A stretch of 57,448 nt of DNA from Candidatus Gemmiger stercoravium. GTDB taxonomy: Bacteria; Bacillota; Clostridia; Oscillospirales; Ruminococcaceae. The stretch spans positions 1 to 57,448 of the forward strand of contig DWWE01000007.1 of NCBI GenBank assembly GCA_019119835.1. The letters are read 5' to 3'. Made by a program: the position numbers and the translations under genes. The notes beneath the pieces were generated by a model. The model worked only from the letters and a program-made list of their open reading frames with translations. It ran no database searches and was not told where the DNA came from. This document shows positions 25,863-34,042 of the stretch, piece by piece; position 1 is the stretch's first letter; the number at the start of each line of letters is the position of its first letter.

Positions 25863-26816
25863 TCAGCTTTCCAGCACCAGTTCCAGTCGGGCCGCGGCCG
25901 TATCGGGGCGGGAGCCATCCAGGGCAAAGGTCCAGCTGTGCAGCCGCAGCGGGTCAAAACCATCTGCCGCAGTATCGGCCCGGATGCGCATAAAGGCGGC
26001 CTGTACGGCGCTTTCCAGTTTTTGGTGTGATTCCGCTTCCGGGGCGGCGGCACTGCCGGAACTCAGCTTGATGTCCCGAAGTGTCAACCGGAGCACGGCG
26101 CCCCCGGAAGGCTGCGCGTCGCACTGTACGGTAGCGTTTGCCCGCAACCGAAGGCCCTGTTCCGGGATCCGGCAGTCCAGTCGGTCGCTTTGGCGGCGCA
26201 GCAGGGCGGACAGCTGAGCGGTCAGCCCCGCCTCGTAGCGGACGGCTTCCCGGCCCTGCCGAAGAAAAACAAATCCAAATCCTGTGCCCTGCCATTCCGG
26301 CAGGGCATATTCCTTTTCCTGCACAAACAGCTGTTGTAACCCGCTGGAAAAATGAGCCCGCTTGCTGCCTGCCGTGATCTGCTCATACAATTCGCCGGTG
26401 CCCTGTTTCCAGTCCGCCGGCGCGGCTTCACTGTCCAAAAGCAGTGTCCGGATCCGTGGAACGGGGCGCAAGGTATCCCAGAGTTCCTTCCCGGCCGACC
26501 GGATCTCTTCGCAGGAGAAGGCGTCGGTGAAGACGGCCAGATCCATCAGCCCGTAAAACACATCCCCCTGCAGCCTGCGCTCCGCCTGCTGCAGGGCCTG
26601 CATCGGCGAAGGGCCCTCCGCCAGTACCGTCTCCGGTGCAGGCTCCTCGGCATTCTTGCCCTCCAGCAGCATCACTGCCCGCACCCCCGAGGTGCTTTTT
26701 TCAAAGAAGACCGCACGAACGATCTCCCGGTCGGAGAGCACCGGAGCGCCGCACCCGGCCAGCAGGCAGACCAGAAGAAGGCTCAGACAGACGAGGATCT
26801 TTTTGCAAACAACCAC
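25863..26816 (-). CDS. gerC: Ger(x)C family spore germination lipoprotein
   Basis: 317-residue lipoprotein component of a Ger nutrient receptor. Signal peptide with lipobox (LLLVCLLAGCG), then DREIVRAVFFEKS, LAEGPSPMQALQQAERRLQGDVFYG and a C-terminal Ger(x)C domain ending in LRLHSWTFALDGS. The start is a GTG at 26816 placed 4 nt after GGGAGGGG; the frame stays open much further upstream but there it is the shadow of gerB. The start lies inside the end of gerB (34-nt overlap). Its convergent neighbour leaves only 9 nt between stop codons, with no obvious terminator. Confidence 0.82.
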   Translation of the reverse strand: MVVCKKILVCLSLLLVCLLAGCGAPVLSDREIVRAVFFEKSTSGVRAVMLLEGKNAEEPAPETVLAEGPSPMQALQQAERRLQGDVFYGLMDLAVFTDAFSCEEIRSAGKELWDTLRPVPRIRTLLLDSEAAPADWKQGTGELYEQITAGSKRAHFSSGLQQLFVQEKEYALPEWQGTGFGFVFLRQGREAVRYEAGLTAQLSALLRRQSDRLDCRIPEQGLRLRANATVQCDAQPSGGAVLRLTLRDIKLSSGSAAAPEAESHQKLESAVQAAFMRIRADTAADGFDPLRLHSWTFALDGSRPDTAAARLELVLES

Positions 26817-27790
26817 TGTACCCCTCCCATCAGCAGGACCAGGCCGGCGAAAAGCCATGCCGCCAGATTGCGAAGCGCAAACAGCCGGTTCAGGTCGATG
26901 CCGCGCCAGAGCATACACAAAAACGCCATGCCCAGGAGATAGACCGGGAACCGGTCCAGACCGACCGCCGTGTTTTCTGTTTTGCTGTTGCGTCCCCCCA
27001 GCAGGCGGATGCCCGCATACAGATACAGCGCCAGCTTGATGGAGACCAGCATGGCCCACAGCAGCAGCTGGAGCCATTCCAGCCGATTGAAGATGGACAG
27101 CGCACCGCCCTGGGCCGCAGCGTGGACCGGGATCTCCTGTTCCGGCATAGTGGCCCCGAAATACAGCTCCAGGATCAGGTGCATCCCCACCGAAAAGGCC
27201 AGACTGTACCCAACCAGCCGGATCACGGTATGAGGGCTCCGCTTTTCCTGATCGGGCCAGAGCGCCGGCAGCAGAAATTCCGGGTACAGCAGGCATTGAC
27301 CGCGCAGCGCCTGCAGCCATTGCCTGTCATGCGCAGGGACCGGCTGCAGATTGGCCACCTGCAGGTCGCCGGCAATGGAAAGGATCAGCAGCCCGCCGGC
27401 GATCAGCAGCGCGGCCAGGACCACGTTGGCGGTCTGGGCAATGGCCGACACGCGCCGCAGGTAGAGCACCGGGAGGAGCAGCAGCAGGCAAACTTCCAGC
27501 AGGTTCTGGCTGTCCGGGGCGACACGCTCCAGAAGCCTCCAGAAGCGAAGCACTTCCAGCGCAGAGCTGGCCCCCAGCAGGCAGCCCAGGGCAAAGCGGA
27601 GCCAACGGCGGCGTTCGACGCCGCGCCAGGCCCAGGCAAACAGCAGCGCCGCCGAGATCAGCAACCCGGCAGACAGCGGGTACGCCAGCAGTCCGACCCG
27701 GGCCCAGTAAGCGGTCTGGCTGCTGAGCAGCGTGTTGAGCAGCAGCCCCAGCAGCAGCGCCCCGAACAGATTGGGATTTTCACGTTTCAT
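26783..27790 (-). CDS. gerB: GerAB-like spore germination permease
   Basis: 335-residue polytopic membrane protein of the amino-acid permease-like GerAB family; about ten hydrophobic segments, with FGALLLGLLLNTLLSSQTAYW at the start and RNLAAWLFAGLVLLMGGV at the end. It would form the ligand-sensing/transport subunit of a germinant receptor. AAGGAG precedes the ATG. It sits 9 nt after gerA and overlaps gerC, giving the usual A-B-C operon. Identification rests on context as much as on sequence. Confidence 0.75.
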   Translation of the reverse strand: MKRENPNLFGALLLGLLLNTLLSSQTAYWARVGLLAYPLSAGLLISAALLFAWAWRGVERRRWLRFALGCLLGASSALEVLRFWRLLERVAPDSQNLLEVCLLLLLPVLYLRRVSAIAQTANVVLAALLIAGGLLILSIAGDLQVANLQPVPAHDRQWLQALRGQCLLYPEFLLPALWPDQEKRSPHTVIRLVGYSLAFSVGMHLILELYFGATMPEQEIPVHAAAQGGALSIFNRLEWLQLLLWAMLVSIKLALYLYAGIRLLGGRNSKTENTAVGLDRFPVYLLGMAFLCMLWRGIDLNRLFALRNLAAWLFAGLVLLMGGVQWLFAKRSSSV

Positions 27791-27799
27791 AGCCGCTCC

Positions 27800-29227
27800 T
27801 TACCCGTCGCCCTGCGCCAGCCGCGACCAGATGCTGCGCACAAACCCGTCGCGCCAGCTGGCGCGGCTGGGAGGCATCAGCGGGTAGAGATAGTCGTACC
27901 CGAAGGGGTCGCTTCCGCAGGCCATCGCCAGGATCAGCAGTGCACAGCAGGCGATCCCCGGCACACCGAACAGCCCGGCCAGCAAGATTGCGGCAAAGCG
28001 GAACAGGATCGACTGTTCGTACAGCGAAGGGACTGCCAGGGTGGCGATGGTGGCAGCCGCCGCCATGGTCAGCACCGGTACACTGACGATTCCGGCGGAA
28101 ACGGCAGTCTCCCCGATGATCAGCGCCCCCACGATGCTCACGGTATGGCTGATCGATTTGGGGGCGCGCAGCCCGGCTTCCCGGACGATCTCGAGCAGCA
28201 GGGTGACGGTCAGCATCTCAAGCATCGGCGGCAGCGGCGTCCGGCTTTCCGCTTCAGCCAGGCTGGCCAGCAGCTTGATCGGGATGATCTCGGGGGTGAA
28301 GGTCATGGCCATCACATAAAATCCCGGTCCGAAAACAGCCACTGTGAACGCCAGGTATTTCAGCAGCCGGATCAACCCGGCAAACACAGCGCCGGAGGAA
28401 TAGTCGTCCAGACATTCAAAGTGTTCCGCGAAAAAACTGGGGATCACCATGGCGCAGGGGCTCCCTGCCACCAGGATCACCACCTTCCCCTCGCACAGCC
28501 GGGCGCAGGCGGTCGCCGGCCGCACCGTGTAGGCGGCCGCCGGAAAAAGATTGAGCTTGTCCTGTTTCAGAAAGGAGGCAAAGTAGGAACTGTCCAGCAA
28601 AACCGGCAGGTGCGCCGCGTCGAGTTTGCGGCGCAGCATGTCCACCGTATCCGCGGGGGCGCGGGCCCGGTCATAGCAGAGGCAATACTCGGTGCGGGCA
28701 TGGTTGTGGGCGTCGTGGCGCTCCACCACCAGGGTGCCGGTGCGGAACTGACGGCGCAGCAGCGAGATGTTGGTGCGCAGCTGCTCGGTGAACGCTTCCT
28801 GCGGGCCGTACATATTCCCTTCCCCGTCCGGTTCGGACACCGAGCGCTGGGGCATCTCCTGGGAGGAAACGGTCACGGCGACCGGACATCCTTCGATGAG
28901 CAAAAGGGTCAGTCCGTTGGCCAGGCGCTCGATCATCTCCTCCCGGGTCGTGATGGGGGCGCTCTCGGTGGGAATGAGGCTTTCCCGCAGCAGATGGCGG
29001 GCCAGCGCCGGCCCATCGGCGAAGGCTTCCCGCTGCTGGCTGAGGATGGACAGCATCATCACGGTGAGTTTTTCCGGCGAAGACAGGCCGGTGAACAGGA
29101 CGATCCGGCAGTCGATCCCGCCGATGTTCAGCGGCTTGCTGTAAAAATCCGTGGAGGTGCCAAAGGTGTCCTGTAAAAAGCGGACGTTCTCGGCCAGTGA
29201 AAGACTGATCGGTCCCGAGGCGGTCAT
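27800..29227 (-). CDS. gerA: GerA family spore germination protein
   Basis: 475-residue receptor subunit. An N-terminal soluble domain (about residues 1-245, with LFTGLSSPEKL, LLIEGCPVAVTVS and SEPDGEGNMYGPQEAFTEQL, the family's PxRGPxExF-like element) is followed by a membrane domain with AVFGPGFYVMAMTF, EIIPIKLLASLAEAES, LPPMLEMLTVTLLLEIVREA and HTVSIVGALIIGETAVSAG, which are diagnostic of GerA. The ATG at 29227 has AGGAG 8 nt upstream. The operon implies that the organism, or its recent ancestor, forms endospores. Confidence 0.92.
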   Translation of the reverse strand: MTASGPISLSLAENVRFLQDTFGTSTDFYSKPLNIGGIDCRIVLFTGLSSPEKLTVMMLSILSQQREAFADGPALARHLLRESLIPTESAPITTREEMIERLANGLTLLLIEGCPVAVTVSSQEMPQRSVSEPDGEGNMYGPQEAFTEQLRTNISLLRRQFRTGTLVVERHDAHNHARTEYCLCYDRARAPADTVDMLRRKLDAAHLPVLLDSSYFASFLKQDKLNLFPAAAYTVRPATACARLCEGKVVILVAGSPCAMVIPSFFAEHFECLDDYSSGAVFAGLIRLLKYLAFTVAVFGPGFYVMAMTFTPEIIPIKLLASLAEAESRTPLPPMLEMLTVTLLLEIVREAGLRAPKSISHTVSIVGALIIGETAVSAGIVSVPVLTMAAAATIATLAVPSLYEQSILFRFAAILLAGLFGVPGIACCALLILAMACGSDPFGYDYLYPLMPPSRASWRDGFVRSIWSRLAQGDG

Positions 29228-29284
29228 GGTCACCACTCCTTTCCGGCTACATCATGCCCCGGGGGCGGCAGTTTTATCAGCCGG

Positions 29285-29314
29285 AAAAGAAAAAGCCGCC
29301 CCAAACGGGGCGGC
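29285..29314 (-). terminator. Terminator after nrdR
   Basis: Minus strand: 8-bp GC stem GCCGCCCC/GGGGCGGC (29307-29314 with 29295-29302), loop GTTT, then TTTTTCTTTT. It separates nrdR from the ger operon. Confidence 0.88.
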
Positions 29315-29336
29315 GCAGAAGGATCAAAGGCAAGGC

Positions 29337-29816
29337 TCAGAGGGTGGAATCGCCGCGCTTCGAACGGGAATCCAGCATCTCCTTCAATTCTTCCATAAAA
29401 GTATTCACATCGCTGAACTGGCGATATACCGAGGCAAAACGCACATAGGCAACGTCGTCAATCTGTTTGAGCTGCTCCATGGCCAGGTCGCCGATGTGGA
29501 TCGAAGAAACCTCCCTGTCATAGGAGTTGAGCAGGGTCTGCTCGATGCGGTTCACGGCGTCATCCAGCTGCTGGTAGCTGACCGGACGCTTTTCGCAGGC
29601 GCGCAGCATCCCGTTGAGCAGCTTCTGGCGGTCGAACACCTCCCGGGAATGGTCCTTCTTGACGACCATCAGCGGAACCGTCTCCACGATCTCATAGGTG
29701 GTGAACCGCTTTTTGCAGCTCAGGCATTCACGGCGGCGGCGGATCTTCTCGCCATCCTCAGTGGGGCGGGAGTCGATGACTCTGGAGTCAATCGCGCCGC
29801 AATACGGGCATTTCAT
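29337..29816 (-). CDS. nrdR: Transcriptional repressor NrdR
   Basis: 159-residue repressor of ribonucleotide reductase genes that senses ATP/dATP. The N-terminal zinc ribbon (Cys3, 6, 31, 34: [34 protein letters not shown]) and the ATP-cone ([20 protein letters not shown]) are textbook. AAGGAGG lies before the ATG. No nrd genes are in the window. It is probably transcribed with secDF just upstream. Confidence 0.97.
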   Translation of the reverse strand: MKCPYCGAIDSRVIDSRPTEDGEKIRRRRECLSCKKRFTTYEIVETVPLMVVKKDHSREVFDRQKLLNGMLRACEKRPVSYQQLDDAVNRIEQTLLNSYDREVSSIHIGDLAMEQLKQIDDVAYVRFASVYRQFSDVNTFMEELKEMLDSRSKRGDSTL

Positions 29817-29851
29817 GGCAGAACCTCCTTGTCAGATTGCCGGGCGGCGCA

Positions 29852-32182
29852 TCACTTCCGGGCCTTGCGGGCCGGAAGTGCTTTTTCCTTGTGCTGCTGC
29901 AGATCCAGCCAGAGCTGGCTGGCGATGCAGACCGTGCTGTAAACGCCGCTGATCATACCGAACAGAAGCGGCAGCGCAAAGGTGAAGATGCTGTCCAGCT
30001 TGAAGACGATGGACACAATGCAGACGATGCCCAGGGCCACGCAGGTGGTGATGGAGGTCATCAGCGAGCGGCCGAAGCTCTGGTTGATGGAAAGGTTCAC
30101 AAGCTCGGCACGGCTCATCTTGCGCTTGCCGTACAGTGCGCTGTTCTCCCGGATACGGTCGTAGATCACGACAGTGTCGTTGATGGAGTAGCCGAGGATG
30201 GTCAGCATGGCGGCGATGAAGTTGCCGTTGAGGGGGATGCGCAGCAGCACAAACACGCCGTACACGATCAGCATGTCGTGCAAAAGCGCGACGATCGCGG
30301 TGGCGCCGCCTTCCAGGCCGCCGACCTTGCGGAATCGATACGCCACATAAATCAGGATCAGCAGGCAGGCGGTGGCAACGGCCACAACGCTCTTGAGCAG
30401 GAACTCACGGCCGATGGTGGGGTTCACGTTGTTGATCTCGTTTTCGGTGAAGGCGTTGTCCGGGTACTGCTCGTTCAGAGTAGACAGCAGCGAGGCAAGC
30501 TCGTCGGTAGTCATGTTCTCACTGCCGGGCATCGTGACAGTCAGGGTCTGGTTGCCGGTGATGTCGGTGCCGGTCTGCAGCGTCAGGTCGGACTGGCCCA
30601 CCGCCGTGCCGATGGTGTCCTCCAGTTCATTCAGGTCAACTGTGCCCTGGTAGCCAAGGGTTAGCATGGTGCCGCCCCGGAACTCCACGTCCATCTTGAC
30701 GCCGAACAGGAAGGAGAACGCCACGATCACGGCGATCAGCACACCGGAAATCGCATAATACTTTTTGCGGTTGCCCACAAAGTTGATCTTCGGGATCTTG
30801 TACGGCGGTGTTTCGCCGGTCTTGGCGCCGCCATACAGCCAGGGGCTGCGCAGCGCCTTGAAACGGGAAGCACCCCGGATCATGACCCGGGTGGCGAACA
30901 CGCCGAAGATGAAGTTGAGCAGAACGCTGGTGAGCAAGGTGAATCCGAAGGAATACACTGTGCCCGCGGTGGAAGCGCCGAACCAGCGGAACACCGGGCT
31001 GAACACCGTCGCCCAGAAGCCGTCGGTGGGACCGAAGGCGCCCATAAGGATGGCCGCCACAATGACGATGGTGACATTGCCGTCGATGATCGGCGTCAGC
31101 CCCATCTTCAAGCCGTTGGCGATGGCGCCGTCCAGCGTCTTTTTCTTGCCAAGTTCTTCCCGGATGCGTTCGGAGGTGATCACGTTGGCGTCAACGCCCA
31201 TGCCGATACCCAGGATGATGCCGGCGATGCCGGGCAGGGTCAGGGTGGAGCCGGAGAACACCGGGAAATACCCCGACACGACCGCCAGGGTGGCCGCCAC
31301 CTGCCCGAACAGGGACAAAACGGCGATGGTGCCGGGCAGGCGGTAGCGGATCACCATGATCAGCGCCACCGCGATAAAGGCGATGATACCCGCCAGCACC
31401 ATCACTTCCAGGCTGCGGGTGCCCAGGGTGGGGCTGATGGTGGAGTAGCTCTCCGCCGACAGGGCGAAGGGCAGCGCGCCCGAGTTGATCTGGTTGGCCA
31501 GCGTGGTGACTTCCTCCTGGGTGAAGTCGCCGGTGATGATGGCGTTGCCGTCGGTGATGGCCGACTGGACCGTGGCGGTGCTGATGTTCTCGTCATCCAG
31601 CCAGATGCTGATGACCCCATTGTCCGGGGCCAGTTCGGTGGTGGCGGCAGAGAACTTTTCGGTGCCGGCGCTGGTGAAGGACAGCTGCACCACATAGCCC
31701 TGGGTCTGGTCATACCCGGCCGTGGCGGACTGCACATCGTCGCCGGTCAGGATCTCCTCCCCATCGGCGGTGCTGCCTTTGCGGAAGACCATCTCGGCCG
31801 TGGTGCCGATCTCGTCGATGGCCTGCTGCGGGTCAAAGTCCGTCTCATCGCTCTTCCAGGGGAAGCGGACGATGATGCGGTCCTTGTTGTAGTCCACATA
31901 GTCCTCGTAATCGGTGATGCCAAGGCCCACCAGACGATCTTCGATGACGGTGCGGGCGGCCGCCATCTGCTCGTCGGTAGCGTCCATGTCGTCGGCCGGC
32001 ATGAAGGTCACGTCCACGCCGCCGCGGATGTCAATGCCGAAGCGGATGTCGCCGGCGCCTTTGATGTAGGTCGTTTTGGTGTCGCCATACTGATAGCTGA
32101 AGCCAAGCAATGCTGACAAGGAGAACAGTATGATCAGAAGCGCCACGACAACAAAATGCCATGACTTCCCTCTCTTGTTCAT
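29852..32182 (-). CDS. secDF: Fused protein translocase SecDF
   Basis: 776-residue single polypeptide joining SecD and SecF, the proton-driven partner of SecYEG in late protein export. The SecD half begins with a transmembrane helix followed by GIDIRGGVDVTFMP, has a large periplasmic-type P1 domain and membrane motifs GTRSLEVMVLAGIIAF and GIAGIILGIGMGVDANVI; the SecF half (from about residue 465) has VEFRGGTMLTLGY, GREFLLKSVVAVATA, TILGYSINDTVVIYDRIREN and SINQSFGRSLMTSITT. GGGAGG precedes the ATG. The last codons and stop form a GC hairpin (29847-29882) that may stabilise the message. Confidence 0.96.
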   Translation of the reverse strand: MNKRGKSWHFVVVALLIILFSLSALLGFSYQYGDTKTTYIKGAGDIRFGIDIRGGVDVTFMPADDMDATDEQMAAARTVIEDRLVGLGITDYEDYVDYNKDRIIVRFPWKSDETDFDPQQAIDEIGTTAEMVFRKGSTADGEEILTGDDVQSATAGYDQTQGYVVQLSFTSAGTEKFSAATTELAPDNGVISIWLDDENISTATVQSAITDGNAIITGDFTQEEVTTLANQINSGALPFALSAESYSTISPTLGTRSLEVMVLAGIIAFIAVALIMVIRYRLPGTIAVLSLFGQVAATLAVVSGYFPVFSGSTLTLPGIAGIILGIGMGVDANVITSERIREELGKKKTLDGAIANGLKMGLTPIIDGNVTIVIVAAILMGAFGPTDGFWATVFSPVFRWFGASTAGTVYSFGFTLLTSVLLNFIFGVFATRVMIRGASRFKALRSPWLYGGAKTGETPPYKIPKINFVGNRKKYYAISGVLIAVIVAFSFLFGVKMDVEFRGGTMLTLGYQGTVDLNELEDTIGTAVGQSDLTLQTGTDITGNQTLTVTMPGSENMTTDELASLLSTLNEQYPDNAFTENEINNVNPTIGREFLLKSVVAVATACLLILIYVAYRFRKVGGLEGGATAIVALLHDMLIVYGVFVLLRIPLNGNFIAAMLTILGYSINDTVVIYDRIRENSALYGKRKMSRAELVNLSINQSFGRSLMTSITTCVALGIVCIVSIVFKLDSIFTFALPLLFGMISGVYSTVCIASQLWLDLQQHKEKALPARKARK

Positions 32183-32237
32183 AGGAACCTCCCAAATACT
32201 GCCCTGCGGGCAGAACTTTCACTCAAAAATGATCCGC

Positions 32238-33518
32238 TCAGGCTGCCTCGGCCAAAAGCTTTTCCACCACAGCCAGCCGGACGCAGACCGTCAGCAGCAT
32301 CGAGGCGGTCTCCACTTCGGACAGGCTCGGATAGGTCGGGGCGATGCGCAGGTGCGAATCCTCGGGGTCGCGGCCGTAGGGGTAGGCCGCCCCGGCGCCG
32401 GTCAGGATCAAACCGGCCTCCTTGCACAGCTGGGCAACGCGCCGGGCGCAGCCGGGCATTACATACAGGCTGATGAAGTAGCCGCCCTTGGGGTTCGTCC
32501 AGTGGGCGATCTGCCCGCAGGGGGTCAGCTCCTGGGCAAAGGTGGTCTTGACGGCGTCAAAGCAGGGCACCAGGCGGCGGCGATGCTTGAGCATGTGGGA
32601 CAGAACGCCGGCCTTGTCGCGCAGGAACCGCACATGGCGCAGCTGGTTCATCTTGTCATAGCTGATGATCATGACCGCGAAGCGCTTGCAGATATACTTC
32701 ATCGAGTTTTCGCTGCAGGCCAGGGCCGAGACGCCGGCCCCGGGGAAGGTGATCTTGCTGGTGGAGGTGAACATGAAGACGCGGTCCTCATGGCCATATT
32801 TGCGGGCTTCCTCCAGCAGCACCGGCGTTTCGATGATTTCGTCGGTCAAATGGTGGACGATGTAGGCTTCGTCCCAGAAGATCTTGAAGTCGGGGGCCGC
32901 GGTCTTCATGGCGGCAAAGCGGCGCACGGTTTCGTCGCTGTAAGTATAGCCGTCGGGGTTGGAATACTGCGGCACGCACCAGACGCCCTTGATGGTGGGG
33001 TCCTCCGCCACGAGCTTCTCGATCATGTCCATATCCGGGCCTTCCGGGCTCATAGGAATGTTGATCATGTCAATGCCGAATTCCTCGGTGATGGCAAAAT
33101 GCCGGTCGTACCCGGGCACCGGGCACAGGAATTTCGGATGATCCACCTTGCTCCAGGGGCAGGGCGAGTCCTGGAACCCGAAGGTATACCCGATGGCCAC
33201 CAGATTGTACATCAGCTGCAGGCTGGAATTGCCGCCCACAAAGACGTTTTCCGGCTTGACACCCATGATGTCGCCAAACAGTTCCCGCGCCTCATACAGC
33301 CCTTCCAGGTCGCCGTAGTTGCGGGCGTCCGTACCGTTGGCGGTGGTGTAGTCCTCCATCTTCAGCAGGTCCATCGCCAGGTCCATCTGGTGCGGGCCCG
33401 GTTTTCCGCGGGCCATATTGAGCTTGAGGCCCATGGCCTTGTAGTCGTTATAGCGCTTTTCCAGTCTTTCCTTTTCCGCTGACAATTCTTCTTTGCTCAT
33501 CTTGCGGTAATCGGACAT
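32238..33518 (-). CDS. PLP-dependent aminotransferase, aspartate type (class I/II, AspT-like)
   Basis: 426-residue fold-type I aminotransferase resembling the type Ic aspartate aminotransferases of the MocR-like Pfam family. Visible are KLNMARGKPGPHQMDL (substrate site), GGNSSLQLMYNLV, PVPGYDRHF, the PLP-binding WDEAYIVHHL, the Schiff-base lysine in FTSTSKITFPGAG and the carboxylate-binding arginine in LRIAPTYPS. It probably interconverts aspartate and oxaloacetate, although other dicarboxylate substrates are possible. Its stop lies 55 nt upstream of secDF. Confidence 0.88.
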   Translation of the reverse strand: MSDYRKMSKEELSAEKERLEKRYNDYKAMGLKLNMARGKPGPHQMDLAMDLLKMEDYTTANGTDARNYGDLEGLYEARELFGDIMGVKPENVFVGGNSSLQLMYNLVAIGYTFGFQDSPCPWSKVDHPKFLCPVPGYDRHFAITEEFGIDMINIPMSPEGPDMDMIEKLVAEDPTIKGVWCVPQYSNPDGYTYSDETVRRFAAMKTAAPDFKIFWDEAYIVHHLTDEIIETPVLLEEARKYGHEDRVFMFTSTSKITFPGAGVSALACSENSMKYICKRFAVMIISYDKMNQLRHVRFLRDKAGVLSHMLKHRRRLVPCFDAVKTTFAQELTPCGQIAHWTNPKGGYFISLYVMPGCARRVAQLCKEAGLILTGAGAAYPYGRDPEDSHLRIAPTYPSLSEVETASMLLTVCVRLAVVEKLLAEAA

Positions 33519-33603
33519 ATCGTGTTTCCCCCTCAGTCGTATTTATCTCTACCGGGGCATCTCTGTGACCAGCCAGGTCTAAAGATCTCCAGACATACCA
33601 ATA

Positions 33604-33632
33604 AGTATAAACGAAATGTGCGAAATATACAA
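33604..33632 (-). promoter_or_regulatory. Promoter of the aminotransferase gene
   Basis: Minus strand: TTGTAT (33627-33632), 17-bp spacer, TATACT (33604-33609). The leader to the ATG is about 80 nt. Confidence 0.7.
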
Positions 33633-33737
33633 GTCTCTTTGACATTTTTCAGCATCATTTCTGCCCGGAGCCCTCTTCCGGGGCCAAAACAGGGGCTATG
33701 CGGGGCCGGCCGGGCCTTTACGGCAGGATTCTGGCAG

Positions 33738-33776
33738 AAAGAAAACCGGCGCCCCGGCAAAGCGCCCGGGCGCCGG
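33738..33776 (-). terminator. Terminator downstream of the 21-codon ORF
   Basis: Minus strand: 9-bp stem CCGGCGCCC/GGGCGCCGG (33768-33776 with 33746-33754) followed by TTTTCTTT. The only upstream candidates are the small ORF at 33853-33918 and, beyond it, traX. Confidence 0.8.
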
Positions 33777-33852
33777 CATATTCCTGATGGAAGCGGCAGA
33801 CAACACCCCCTGCAAAGCGAACCGGCCGCGCATCGCGCCCAAGGGAGCCCGC

Positions 33853-33918
33853 TTATTCGTCGATGCGCTCAATGCGGAAGATGACCGGCCGGGTCCCGTC
33901 GGAGCAGCAGGCGATCAT
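33853..33918 (-). CDS. Candidate 21-residue microprotein
   Basis: A short open frame in a 500-nt stretch otherwise empty of genes. It begins with an ATG placed 8 nt after a perfect AGGAGG (33927-33932) and encodes MIACCSDGTRPVIF followed by RIERIDE. No alternative start exists upstream before an in-frame stop. A strong terminator follows 77 nt after the stop. A paired Cys-Cys and an amphipathic charged tail are the only visible features; no family was recognised. It may be the last gene of the XRE-traX transcript, since no clear promoter lies between. Confidence 0.45.
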   Translation of the reverse strand: MIACCSDGTRPVIFRIERIDE

Positions 33919-34042
33919 GGTATTTTCCTCCTGGTCGGATTGAAAAATGCGGTCCGGATGCTACCATCCCGTACCCAGCATACATCCCGGGCGGCGGGGC
34001 GTCTGCTTCAAATGATGCACAAAAGCGCCTTGCCGGCCCGAT

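Noticed and set aside
26817-27320. Upstream extension of gerC to 485 codons
   Set aside because: The added 168 codons are the shadow of gerB in another frame and lie before the signal peptide; a GTG with GGGAGGGG at 26816 gives a normal lipoprotein start.
26636-29176. 846-codon open frame on the plus strand opposite the ger operon
   Set aside because: Gln/Arg/His-rich low-complexity translation typical of the antisense of G+C-rich genes; the opposite strand holds three clear Ger proteins with ribosome sites.
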